From contig NW_021167083.1 of the NCBI RefSeq assembly GCF_003711515.1, forward strand, positions 1,995,048-2,059,047: a DNA stretch of 64,000 nt, given 5' to 3'. The notes beneath the pieces were generated by a model that searched no databases, was not told the origin of the DNA, and was given only the letters and a program-made list of their open reading frames with translations. How positions within the stretch are numbered: the first letter of the stretch is position 1; every line of letters begins with the position of its first letter. Shown in pieces: positions 32,680 through 42,981 of the stretch. The DNA is from Sodiomyces alkalinus F11. Its lineage: Eukaryota; Ascomycota; Sordariomycetes; Glomerellales; Plectosphaerellaceae. A program made the translations under genes and the position numbers.

Positions 32680-33890
32680 CAACTGGTGCTCTGTTACAAT
32701 GTCCTTACTCTTTCAACTTGCCTTCGATTGCATCTTTTTGCACCCTTTCTTTTTTTCTTGTTCTTTCTTTGCCTTTTTTTTCTTCTTCTCTCGACTTGAG
32801 ACGTATCCCCACGGACATTCAGGTGAACGGGGAAGCCTGTCTGGACGACGATCATGAGCAATACATTCCCTGGGCAATGCTGTGCAGCTCGAGAGTGACA
32901 CGGCTGTTCTCTATAGCTTGGGGTCGGAAGTTAAGTAGTGCTAATGAGGGTGTGATGTGGCATTCTTCGTTAGTTTCATTCTACAGGTTGAGGTCATAAA
33001 GTCGGGCCGGCATGCCCGTTTTCGGGTTGGTCTGACTCGAGCGCAACCCAACCGGGTATTGGGGCTCGAAACCTGGAGGCAGTTCATCGACAGCGACGAC
33101 AGACCTTAAAAGGGCTTAAAAGGGCCCTTCTCTTTGGCGGGTACATAGTACATACTTTGGGAGGAGCAGGCAAGGCATACCGGCGAAGGTTGTTCATACG
33201 GAATACATCCAAGGGCTTGGAATGACGACCGATTCCGCTCGATAACTTAATGGAAACACAATTAATAATAGGCGAGCAAGGTGCATGAACACGATTCATA
33301 GCAGATACGGGATGGCGAGTGGGTGGTGTGTGGTGTGTGGTGTGTGCCGCCGACAGATAGGTAATAGCACTCGTATCGTCTCTCCGGGTTGGACTTTGTA
33401 TGAGGCACGTCAACGCGCAGCACATATAGACCGCCCCAGAAGACTCGTTACCACTTTCCGTCGGTGATGTCAGGCGCCATTACATATAAATGAGCTCTGC
33501 CTGGTCTTGGAGTGATCTCTTCGTCGACACATGGGGCTATGGTGATGGTAAGTTCACCGGGCAGTATTGGGGACGTGGGGGTCTAGTACAGTATGTCCTG
33601 TGCATGATGTCATGCTCACTGGTGCGGGGTGACCCCTAAGAAGAGATCTATGGCCATTGCAGCATTGAGGTTGCGGATATCTGGCGATTTCAGTGATAGT
33701 AGGAGCTTCATCGTTGCGGTCATATCTCGTATATCAGGATTTATCTATACGGATACCTACCCGGGTTTGGCTGGTTATAGGTTAGAGCCCGATGGACTGG
33801 TCAGATGTCGCAAGTCTTAGCACATTATGTTGACAGCGATATCTCGGTCCTGGCTCTGGTTAGTGCAAAATTCTCTGTTCGAGCTCTGAC
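32680..33890. other. Unmutated intergenic region downstream of SUR2
   Basis: A T/C-rich run at 32740-32795 follows the SUR2 stop and may lie in its 3' UTR. A GT-rich run (GTGGTGTGTGGTGTGTGGTG) is at 33324-33350. Short frames up to 113 codons on both strands show no family motif and no plausible splice partners, so I call no gene. Dinucleotide use is normal throughout, marking the rest of the single-copy island. Confidence 0.6.
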
Positions 33891-34627
33891 CTATACTCCC
33901 CTCTAACCGGGTAGGTAGTCTAAGCGTGGGTGTTTGGACCCTTGATTCTGATACTTGGTACTCCGTAATTATTACCCCTTACCTGAAGGCACCTACCTTA
34001 CCGGGAGTCCCTAGGCGTTAGTTATCCTTGGATTATAGCCTATTATTGCTCTATTAAATTCGATAAAATATATGGCTATCCTTAGATATTAGACTATCCT
34101 TAGAAATAACACTATCCTAACTTTAGCCCGGAGGTAGTATAGCTAATAAGACGTAAGTACGGATAAGATATATTACTAGTATAAAATTTATATAAATATA
34201 TATAAATACGATTTAATTAGACTTTATATCTATGCCTGCCTTAGGCGCTCTAGGAAAATAAGTCCTTATCCTAAAATACGCTCACGAATACTATTACTAT
34301 AGAAGAGGGACTGCTATATAGAAGAGGCACTATTACTATAGAGGAAGTCAGCTTTTCGTCACGATATCGTGGAGGGAATCTGCCTACCTTTACTATTATT
34401 ATAGGACGGCTATTATTATAGGATGGCTATTATTATAGGAGGGCTGTTATTATAGGAGGGCTTTATATAGAAAAGGAAGAAGAAGATCTTAAAGCTGTAG
34501 AAAAGAAGAAGATCCCAATAATCGTAGAGTCACACGGCAGAATAACTATACCGCCTACTACGTAACCTACCTACCTACTACTCCTACCCCCTACCCTGCC
34601 CCCTTACCCCTGCCTTTTAACGATAGC
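33891..34627. other. Transition into AT-rich degraded DNA, no gene
   Basis: From about 33960-34030 CA and TG become scarce and TATA-like strings appear, marking the right edge of the island. I recognised no element type. The stretch holds a short tandem array at 34400-34465 (separate entry) and ends at the (ATT)n tail of LINE-a a3. Confidence 0.55.
34403..34465 (+). repeat. 18-19 bp tandem repeat (about 3.5 units)
   Basis: Units GGACGGCTATTATTATA, GGATGGCTATTATTATA, GGAGGGCTGTTATTATA and GGAGGGCTTTATATA differ by single substitutions. Confidence 0.75.
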
Positions 34628-36459
34628 TTTATTATATTATTATTATTATTATTATCGATCTTACTCCGCTATCCTAACTAATCTATAGGAGCCTTTCTAG
34701 GCTATACGGTCCTTCTCGGGTGGCTATAGGGGGGAAAACCCGGGTAAAACCCGGGGAAAACCCCTATACACTTCCTTAGGTGGCGTAGTGCCGCTACGGG
34801 GCCGATATAGCCCCGGTTCGTCTCTGCTATATATCTGGATCGCACCTCTAGGCTAATAGCTAACGGGAAGTATAGTAGGCTAGTGGTTAGGTAGGTTAGT
34901 CTAAGCCGATTATTAGCGATAGAGTAAGGGCTAAGGGGGTACCGCCGCGCCTCCGCGGTACGGAGGCTATAGCCCTTTAGCCTCGGCCTCCCTATATCCC
35001 TAAGGATTATACCTTTTATTCCTTCTACTCGGTTAATAAAGAGAGTAAGGGAGGCAGGCGCCTCCTGCCTCCCTTAGGTAGGTTCCTGCTATATCCAGCG
35101 GCAGGTAAGGGGAATAGAGCTTTACCCTATTATAGAATTAGATAGTTAATAGCCCTCGAGGTCTTTATACCTCTTTTCCCTCTCTCTTCCTCCTATAACG
35201 CTAATAAGTTCGTTATAGGTTTTCTCCCGATCTATTCCTGCTTATAGTGCCGTAGGCTTATCGTTACGGCTCTATACTAATAGTAAAACCCTCTAGTTTC
35301 CCTTATTTATTTTCCTATTATAACTAGACTATAAGTGCTTAGTGGGTAACGCCGCGGTAGCGTGGTAGCGTAGGGTTAACTAGGTAATATAGTATTAATT
35401 TATATATACGAATAATTAAGCGGTAGTAGTAGTATAATATAAGTTCTCCTAGTAGCGTAGCGGTGCCTCGGTGGTAGCGTGCTAATAGTCGTAGATATCG
35501 TCTCCTAATACTAATACTAATAATAATTATAACCGGTATAAAAAGGGCTTAGTTCGGGTTATACCGTATATATTCCTTAGTGGTGTCGGGGCGGTACCGC
35601 GGTAGCTAACCTAGGGTAGTTATATTCGTTATAGTAAGCGCCTAGGTATATACCCGGACGATATAGAGGCCTACTCTAATACTACGGGTATAGGGGTAGT
35701 TTATTTTTAGTATACTAATAGCCGGTGTCCGTGTAAGGATATAAGTCGTGTCGATATAGTCGTGGTGTTATAGGTGTATTATAGTGGTATATACTAATTT
35801 TCTTCTAAGTCCCCGCCGCTACTAAAAAATAGCAGTAGCGTCTTATAGATCTTTATAGGACGTATATAGTAGTAAAGGCCGCCGGTAATAACGGTATCGC
35901 TACTATTAATCTCCCCCTTTAATACCGTAGTAGTCCCCTACTAATAAGCTATAGGCTAAGGAGCGTTTAGGGACGGCGTCCCGGTCTTTTAGCCGGGCCC
36001 TAAACCGGGCGCTGCCTTCCGGTTATAGCCGTGGCGGCCTCGCGTCGGTGGAGGTATAGGAATTATCTTATTAGATAAGACGTCTAAAGGGTAAGATAGA
36101 CCTTATTCTAGAGTACCTTATAAGTGGCCCCTTTTCGGTCTCCCTACGGTACTATAGTAGCGGTAGTTAGCTAACCGGTCCTAGCAGGACCTAGAATATA
36201 TCGAGAATAGTGTTAACGTTACCGAGGACGATAAGGACGATAATAACTAGGGCGATAATAGCTAGTAGCTACTAATAGCCCCCCTTAGCGCTAAGCTAAT
36301 ACCGCCGGGGTCCCGGCTTATAGGACCCCTATTAATATTTAATAGACCCGCCGCGTTATAATGCCTCCGCTCCGGTCCCGCTTCGGTATTACCTCTATTT
36401 TCGTAGGCCTCTATAACTTTAAGGGTGAGGCGAAAGTCCTTAAGCCTTTTCCGTTATAG

Positions 36460-39400
36460 AAACCACCTTATAACTGCCCCGGCTTTGGTGTTATATTCTA
36501 GTATATTATATAAGTCTCCTCTAGTCGTGAGCGGCCTCCCTATAGTACCGAAAAGGCCCCTATAGTCCTCCGCGGCTACCTCCTAGTATTAGAGTACTAT
36601 ATACTCCGCCGTTTCCGTCCCTCTATCCCCGTAAAGGCACCGCGGTAAAAGGAAGCCCGGCACCCTCGCTTCGCTTTAGCTAAGAATACCTGTAGGCCTA
36701 GTTTTTCTAATCTAATCTGGGTAAGTGCAGAGCTCTATAGTTTAAGGAGCCCTCTATATTTCCGGAGGGAGTATCGTATCGGGGGCGGCTTAATACCGCT
36801 ACGGCGTAGGTATAGGGCTATCGTGCTTCCGCCTAGGCTTAACCCTATTCCCTTATAAGGGCCTTCCGCGGGGGCGAGGTTCCGGCCTAGGCCGTTAGGG
36901 CGGTAAGCTATACCGTCCACGCGAGGGCGGTATAGGTCGTATAGTATAGGTTCGGTGCCGCTAAGGCTCTCGCCGCGGCGTATACTCCGGCTAATATCTT
37001 ATCTTCTATCCCTTCTTCTTATATCTAAAGGATCTTTTAGGCATTTAGGCTTAAGAGGTATAGGTTAAGGGGGGGGATAAAGGTCTTTTTTTCGAGGACC
37101 CTAACCGGTATAGCTTTATAGGCTCCGGCTACTAGTTAGAGGTATCAGTTCTATACCGCTATAAGTGCCGCTACGGGGCCGTGCCGGGGGCCGGCCCTTA
37201 TCTTATAAACGGTTAAGGCGAAATAGGCGATTACCAGTCGTATAACTATAAGGTATAGTCTCCTTACGTCTACGAAGCTATACCCCTACGCTACCGCGCT
37301 AAGCCTTAAGAGGGCGTATATTAAGGTGGCTAGGCAGCTCTTTACCTTTTGAGTCTTTCGCTGGAAGTTAAGCTTCCTACTAAGCTAAACGCCTAAAAGC
37401 CTTATCGCCTCCGCATCCTGGCACCGAAATAGCACTAAGGGGGAGCGGGGTAGGTAAGGGTTAGCGTGACTTCGTAAAAGGGATATAGACGTACTTAGCT
37501 ACTTCGAACTATAGTCCGCTCGCTATTTCTTAGTCTAGGTATATCCGCTACGCGGTGGCGAGGCTTTACCGTGTCTATACCTTTATCCTACTAAAGGCAA
37601 TAATATTCGTGTTATCGGCGAAGCCTACTATTATCATTTTAGGAATCCTTTCTAATTCTTTATATAGGGTAAAGATATAGAGGATAAAAAGGATAAAGGG
37701 GATCGGGGAGCCTTACGGTACGCCCCTATAAAAGTATCGTGGGGGGGCCGTTTCGCTATTAAGTAATAGCTAGACTATATAGTCTTTAAGGAAGCTATTA
37801 ACTAGGGTAGTAAGCTATTAGGGGAAGCCTTTCCTTTCGAGTACCTTAAATAGGCGAGAATAAAGGATAGTATCGAAGGCGCCTTTAATATCTAGTTAAA
37901 GTATCGAAGCGGTGCGGCTATAGGCCTAGCTCGCCTTTACGGCCTCCGTGACTCTTTATACTACTATCTCTATACTTCGCCTTATCTAATTACTTATTTA
38001 TCCCTTTAGGAGAAGCCGATACTCCTCTACTATAGTCGTAATCCTATCGGCTAGTATCCCCTTAAGGACCTTACCTATTATACTAAGGAGTAATATTAGT
38101 CGCTAGCCCTTTACTATCCCGTAGTCCGCCGGCGGCCGGCCTTCCTTCTTAAGGATTACCACGGTAGCGTAGCGGCACCTCTTCGGGTAATAGCTTATTT
38201 CGAGGCACGCTATAAAGATAGCACTAAGTCTTTAGTATAGGGAGGGTCTATATACTTTTAGGAGCCCTACTAAGAGGCCGTCGGGGCCTAGTACTATCTG
38301 GGGTTTCATCTTCTTAAGGCGCCCTTATACGTCCGCTACGGTAATATCTCGGCGGATATCCTACCCCGGGGGGGAATTCCGCGCTTAGGGTCCTAGGGGC
38401 GGTAAGGAGGGGGGGGGGGAAACTTCCGGTTTAGGACTTCGGCCTTCTTTATATATATAGTTACCGGGTAATCGCTATTATCTCGGTATAGTAGTAGTAC
38501 CGATAGGGGGTCCGGTAGTATACCCCCTTTACTTTATATCTATTTCTATAGCTGCTAAAGAAGGCTATTATCCTTTGTAGTCGAGTAAAGTAAATACCGC
38601 TAATATATCCGCTTTATTACCGCCACGGCCTTATCTCGGCGCCTCTCTGCTTCCTAGAACTCGTCCTATCGGTTCCGGGATTTCCTGGATATATATCTAT
38701 AGTAAAGGCGCCTTACATCCTAGGTAAGGGCGGTTAACTCCGCGTTCTACTAGGAGGTGGATAGACGTTTAGGGGTATCCCTATAGCGGCGCGGCGCGGC
38801 CATATCGGCTATATTCGTAAGGTCTGCTATTAGGTTATCGAATACTAAGTCGATATCTTCTAGTAATATAAGGGGGCCGGTCTACTATAGCCGCATAACG
38901 AGCTAGGGGACCTATAAGGGGTCAAAGTCTTTCTAGACCTAGCGGGGCCCGGCTAGGTCCCCCGGTAGTATCGTCGCAGTAATTAGCGAGGTATCCGTCT
39001 TTATAAGGATTTAGGCCGTCTATAAATAGTAGTTAGACCTGATAACGGTCTTATCTAGGCCGTTAAAGTCGTAGCGGAGCCCTTATGTTACTTATATAAG
39101 GTCGATAGTCCTAGCACGCCGGCCCGGGCGGTACTATATAGTTATTCCGGGGGGGGTTATTAGGTTAAGGCTCTACAGGGTTATAAGGGTAAATAGGGTA
39201 TCGGCTTAGGGGTAATACTATAGTAGCTATAACTATAGGGGGTAGTATAGGTTAAAGTCCCCTATAAGGATATATCGGCCCCGTAGCGGTACTGTGTCGA
39301 ATATATCTTATAAGGGCGTATTCTAGGGGATCCTAGCTAACTAGTAGTTCTCTAAGTAGATTAACTAGAGTATAAGGGTATCGTCTCCGGTCCTAAATAT

Positions 39401-39620
39401 AACCGTGTGGGTATCGCGGTAGGCCCGCCACGTCTATATATATAGCGGGTATCTCTTATAGATATATAAAAGGGCGCGGCCTCCTCCCTAGATTAGCCGG
39501 TATACCCCTTAGGAGGGGTAGGCGGGGCTTTTCGTAAAACTATTAGGGCCGGGTTCCTGGATTACTATTATATCGTATTCGGCACGGTATTAAAGCGGTA
39601 GCTCCCGCCGCGCTTAACTC
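36460..39620 (-). pseudogene. LINE-a a3 ORF2 remnant (endonuclease, RT)
   Basis: On the minus strand the IIQEPG start of the endonuclease lies near 39560 and GDFN near 39250. The RT motif reading FADNTN, for FADDTN, is near 37608-37630. The C-terminal GDGGAE-type segment lies near 36640. A 61-codon open piece at 36735-36920 belongs to the region after the RT. The whole frame is broken by Gln/Trp-to-stop changes. No RNase H was recognised. Confidence 0.65.
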
Positions 39621-39699
39621 CTCCCTATATTCCACGAAAGGATATAGATTTCTATTAATTAAAGCGGGGGGGAGGGGGTTAAGACGATATACCCGGTAT

Positions 39700-41170
39700 A
39701 ACCGGGGTCTAGCTCTAGGGTTCTTACTACGGTGCCTTACCGGTTCCGCGAGGGATTATATAGGCGCTTATAGGGCCTAGTATTAGGGAGGCCTTATATC
39801 CTTTAGTCCTTTTCGGGGGGCGTCCACGGCCCCTATAAAGGGGCTTATCCTAGTCCTAGGCGATAATAATCGGGGGGAAGATCTACGGCTGCCGTGGGTA
39901 TACCGCTTTAGTCTAACGTATAATATCGAAGTCCTTAGCTCGGTATTTATACGCTTCGCGAGTCTTCTCGGCCTCTTTCTTAAATAGCCGGTATAAGTTA
40001 TTAAAGGTGTTATAGTCTCCGGTATAGGCGGTATAATAGCGGGTTTAGCCGGGCGCTATAGCGTTATAGTACCTTAGGCCTTATAGGTACGCCGATTCGG
40101 GCTTAGCGTAGTAGCGGTATACCTTCTCTACCGCCGGGTAGCTATTAGCCTTATAGCCAAAGTATAGGCACTTATAGCACCTTAGGGGGCTAAGGTTAGG
40201 ATTATATAGTTCGTAGATATAACTACCCCCTTTAAAGAGGAGGGTATTCCGGATAAGGCTTATTACCCTTTCCGGTAAAGCCGATTCGATAAGGAGGAGT
40301 ATTACCCTATTAGTGCCGCGGCGGGGTACTCGCTATTATACCCGGAGGATTTTAGCCTTAGGGTTTATATCTTATAGGGATACTAGTAGGTTCTCCTTGG
40401 ATACGGCGTTAAGGACCTCCTAGGGGATAGCCTTAATAAGTGTAGGGTAGGTTCGCGCGGCTAGGGTGGCTCTTTTACCGAAGGCCTTTTTAACCTATTA
40501 CTCCTTATAGGTAGTTTACTACTATACCCCTTCGGTAAAGGTAAAGCAGATATTACCGCTAAGTAGCTTCTATACCGCTACGGTATCGTATCGCGTAATC
40601 GTGGCGTTTATAGCTTAAATAATTTCCTTAAGGGTCCTAGCTCTAAGGGGCTAGTCTTCGGGGAGGGTTCTTTAGCGGACTATTGGCTCCCGATAATACC
40701 TAGCAGGAATTACTTTAAGGGGGGCGGGGTCCCGCGGCGGCGTTATTACGGGTGCTCGGGCTATAATATTAGCCTAAGTCTCTCTTATACCGCTTATTTC
40801 TTTTTAGAGTTCCTCACGGATAATATACCGGACGGTTATATATAGGTATATTAGTGGTATTATACCAGCGTCCTTACGGGTACTATATATTATAATTAAT
40901 TCCTTTATTAGCTCTACGACTTAGTTAATCGTATTCCTATTAGCTAGTAGGGCCTAAATTTCTGTCTTAATCTTAGTTACTCTCGGTTCCGGGGGACGCG
41001 GTAGTCCCCTTTCGGTCTTATATCGGTTCCGCGCTATATCCTACCACGGGCCGGGGGGGGGAGCGCTCGTGTTACGAAAAGTAAGTCTATTACGGATTCT
41101 GTATAGTTAAGATCGGGGCGACGCTATCCCACGACTCTTCCGGCTATACCGTAACGCCGGTATTACGGTG
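39700..41170 (-). pseudogene. LINE-a a3 ORF1 remnant
   Basis: Assigned by alignment with a4 (58030-59420) and a1. It is read from right to left, with stops throughout. The zinc-knuckle segment corresponds to about 40160-40230, where Tyr codons stand at the presumed Cys and His sites. Limits are approximate. Confidence 0.5.
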
Positions 41171-41275
41171 CCGCTATAATAGTGTCCCGGGAGGGAGGTA
41201 GTAGTTATAATCTCTATCCTAAAAGGTTTATCGATTTTACTCTTATTACACGCCCGTGGTTAATAGGCGTGTCGA

Positions 41276-41761
41276 ACTTTTTGCTCCTAAGACCTTGGCT
41301 TTATTATTATAGAAGACGTAGAACTTATATAGACTAATAAAATCACTTTAAAGCGAAATTCCCGTACTTCCTATTAGTTTAAAATAAAGGCTTACTTATC
41401 TTCCAAGGATTATAATATAAATAAGGATAGTAGGGCTTTTCCAGGGATAACTAGTAGTTCTAAGGATAACTCTTTTCCTTATTTTCCCACTAAGGTACCT
41501 TAATTATCTAGGTACCTTACCTTAGGTACCTTATATTAAATAACTCCTAGGAGATAACTTTTAGGACTTAATAGGGAGACCTTATATTTTAATATTAAGG
41601 CCTTGCATGTGATATTTTAGTAGACTATACCGCCGCCCCTAAGATATATATATACTATACCTATTTTATAGATATACTTTATATAGAATATCGTAGGCGA
41701 TATTATAAACCTTAATGTATTACTTCTTATACTATAACTCTAAATCTTTAGTAGCGGGAGG
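41276..41761. other. Gene-free AT-rich spacer
   Basis: 486 bp between LINE-a a3 and a Copia-I fragment. It contains several copies of AGGTACCTTA around 41492-41531, partly palindromic (GGTACC). No coding signature or known element was seen. A GCTTTATTATTAT sequence at 41300-41312 resembles 34626-34638 at the other end of a3 and might be part of a long TSD. Confidence 0.5.
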
Positions 41762-42170
41762 TATAGAATAGACTAGAGTCTTTTCGGGTACGTAACAGGC
41801 CGGATTACTAAGATTATAATCTAGGTAGACGCTTATAGAATCTGCACTATATAAAATATAATAGTAGCGGTTCTCTAACGGTCTAACATAGTTAAAATTA
41901 TACATAATTACCTTAATTAATCTTAATCTATTTTATAACGATTTCGACTACGCTTCATCTAATAATTAAGAGTCTTACTTACTAAGTAAAAACCTACCCT
42001 TTACCTTTACTACTACCCATTTAGGAAGCTATCTAGCCGCGCCGATATAGCGTGTCTATTAACTATTAAGATATCGGAATACTAGCCTATTACCTATAAA
42101 AGCTATCACGATTAGGAGCTTTAGCGTAGCCACCACGAAGCTACGGTCGTTAATCATAAAGTCTAGGAAT
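41762..42170 (+). mobile_element. Copia-I copy 2, 5' fragment (LTR plus leader)
   Basis: It is a 203 bp LTR (41762-41964: starts TATAGAATAGACTAGAGTC, ends CTTCATCTAATA) followed by about 200 bp matching the leader and early gag of Copia-I at 8409-8600 (TTAAGAGTCTTAC, then GATATCG..TA). The match fades near 42130-42170, so the rest of the element is missing. Confidence 0.75.
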
Positions 42171-42489
42171 ATCTACGTCCTAATAATCTTATTTCCCCTC
42201 CTTAAAAGCCTGTTTTGCCCCCCTACGCTAATTTCTAGCCTTTGTACGTAACTCTATAAGCAGAAGTAACGCCCTTATAGTAGTTAGATCTTATACCCAC
42301 TAGGTAGCGCGCTTAGAATTCGGAGATATAACGCTATAAGATATAGCGGAATAATTACGCTAAGTATTTTAGGGGTATTAGCACTGTTTTAACCTAGTAG
42401 ACTAATACTATTTTTTAAAGATTGCGGATAAGTGGAAGGGACGAAAGTCACGAAAAGAAATAGAAAGAATAAGATAGGTAATAATAGAA
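42171..42489. other. Unassigned 0.3 kb between two elements
   Basis: No coding or repeat match was seen within the window. It may be the outer flank of Copia-III or more of the Copia-I fragment. Confidence 0.4.
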
Positions 42490-42701
42490 TTATAAGGTAG
42501 GATTTCTGCGCGTGTATAGATTATATAAAAGCGATTAAGAAGAAGAATAAAGCAAGCAAGAACCGAACCGAGGGGACGGGTTAATATCCTTTATTCTTTG
42601 TTTTCTTTATAAAGGGATCGAGATCGTAATAATAATATAATCCTTTATCTAAGACATAATCCTTTGTCTAAGACGTAATCCTGTATCTAAGACGTAATCC
42701 T
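42490..42701 (-). repeat. Copia-III 3' LTR, distal part (cut by Gypsy-I)
   Basis: It holds three units of a 19-bp repeat (TAATCCTTTGTCTAAGACG) at 42636-42696 that continue as two units at 55559-55595, on the other side of Gypsy-I. This shows that both sides belong to one LTR interrupted by the insertion. The outer (left) limit is uncertain, because the partner LTR is outside the window. Confidence 0.6.
42697..42701. repeat. Gypsy-I TSD, left (ATCCT)
   Basis: ATCCT precedes the Gypsy-I LTR and recurs exactly at 55554-55558. Confidence 0.9.
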
Positions 42702-42916
42702 TGTGAACGACTGGTTATAGGTCGTGGCACTAAGTGAGGTCGTAATAATAGATTATCTAGAACTAAGGAAGAAAGAAGGAAAAAGGAGAAAAGTCTATAA
42801 TGCTAGGCTAGCTATAAGGTAGCGATAACTTAGCGATATAGGTCCGTTAACTAAGCGCGTAGTTAGGAAGATCCGGAGTATAGCCGAATCCTCTATATCA
42901 GGGTTAACCCGTAATA
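42702..42916 (-). repeat. Gypsy-I 3' LTR
   Basis: On the plus strand it runs from TGTGAACGACTGGTTATAGG to GGGTTAACCCGTAATA. It matches 55339-55553 along its whole length, with mostly transition differences. A purine tract on the minus strand (GGAGGGAGAGGGGGGGATAG, 42917-42936) adjoins it as the polypurine primer. Confidence 0.9.
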
Positions 42917-42981
42917 CTATCCCCCCCTCTCCCTCCGGGGGTTATATAACCGCACGTTACCGTTATAGTTTAGCTCCCCTT

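Larger units (their letters stand above)
34628..41275 (-). mobile_element. LINE-a copy a3, full length (about 6.65 kb)
   Basis: It extends from the family 5' end (right edge, matching a1 at 3035 and a4 at 57929) to the (ATT)n tail at 34628-34654 (left edge, matching the a2 tail). It is the only copy here with both ends, so it defines the family: 5' UTR, ORF1, ORF2 with endonuclease and RT, and a long 3' UTR (about 34655-36460). It is heavily RIP-mutated, and no frame exceeds about 61 codons. Confidence 0.9.

Noticed and set aside
31707..32682. Other frames over SUR2 exons (e.g. 31707-32216 +, 32044-32241 -, 32275-32682 -)
   Set aside because: They are off-frame shadows of the SUR2 coding sequence with low-complexity or random composition.
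32890..32965. Possible 5S rRNA fragment (GGTCGGAAGTTAAGTAGTGC)
   Set aside because: Only a short TCGGAAGTTAAG-like run resembles 5S rRNA. The flanking bases and internal promoter boxes do not fit.
32718..33820. Small frames of 60-113 codons downstream of SUR2
   Set aside because: They have no motifs, no overlapping splice-consistent models and no signal peptide or domain that I could defend.
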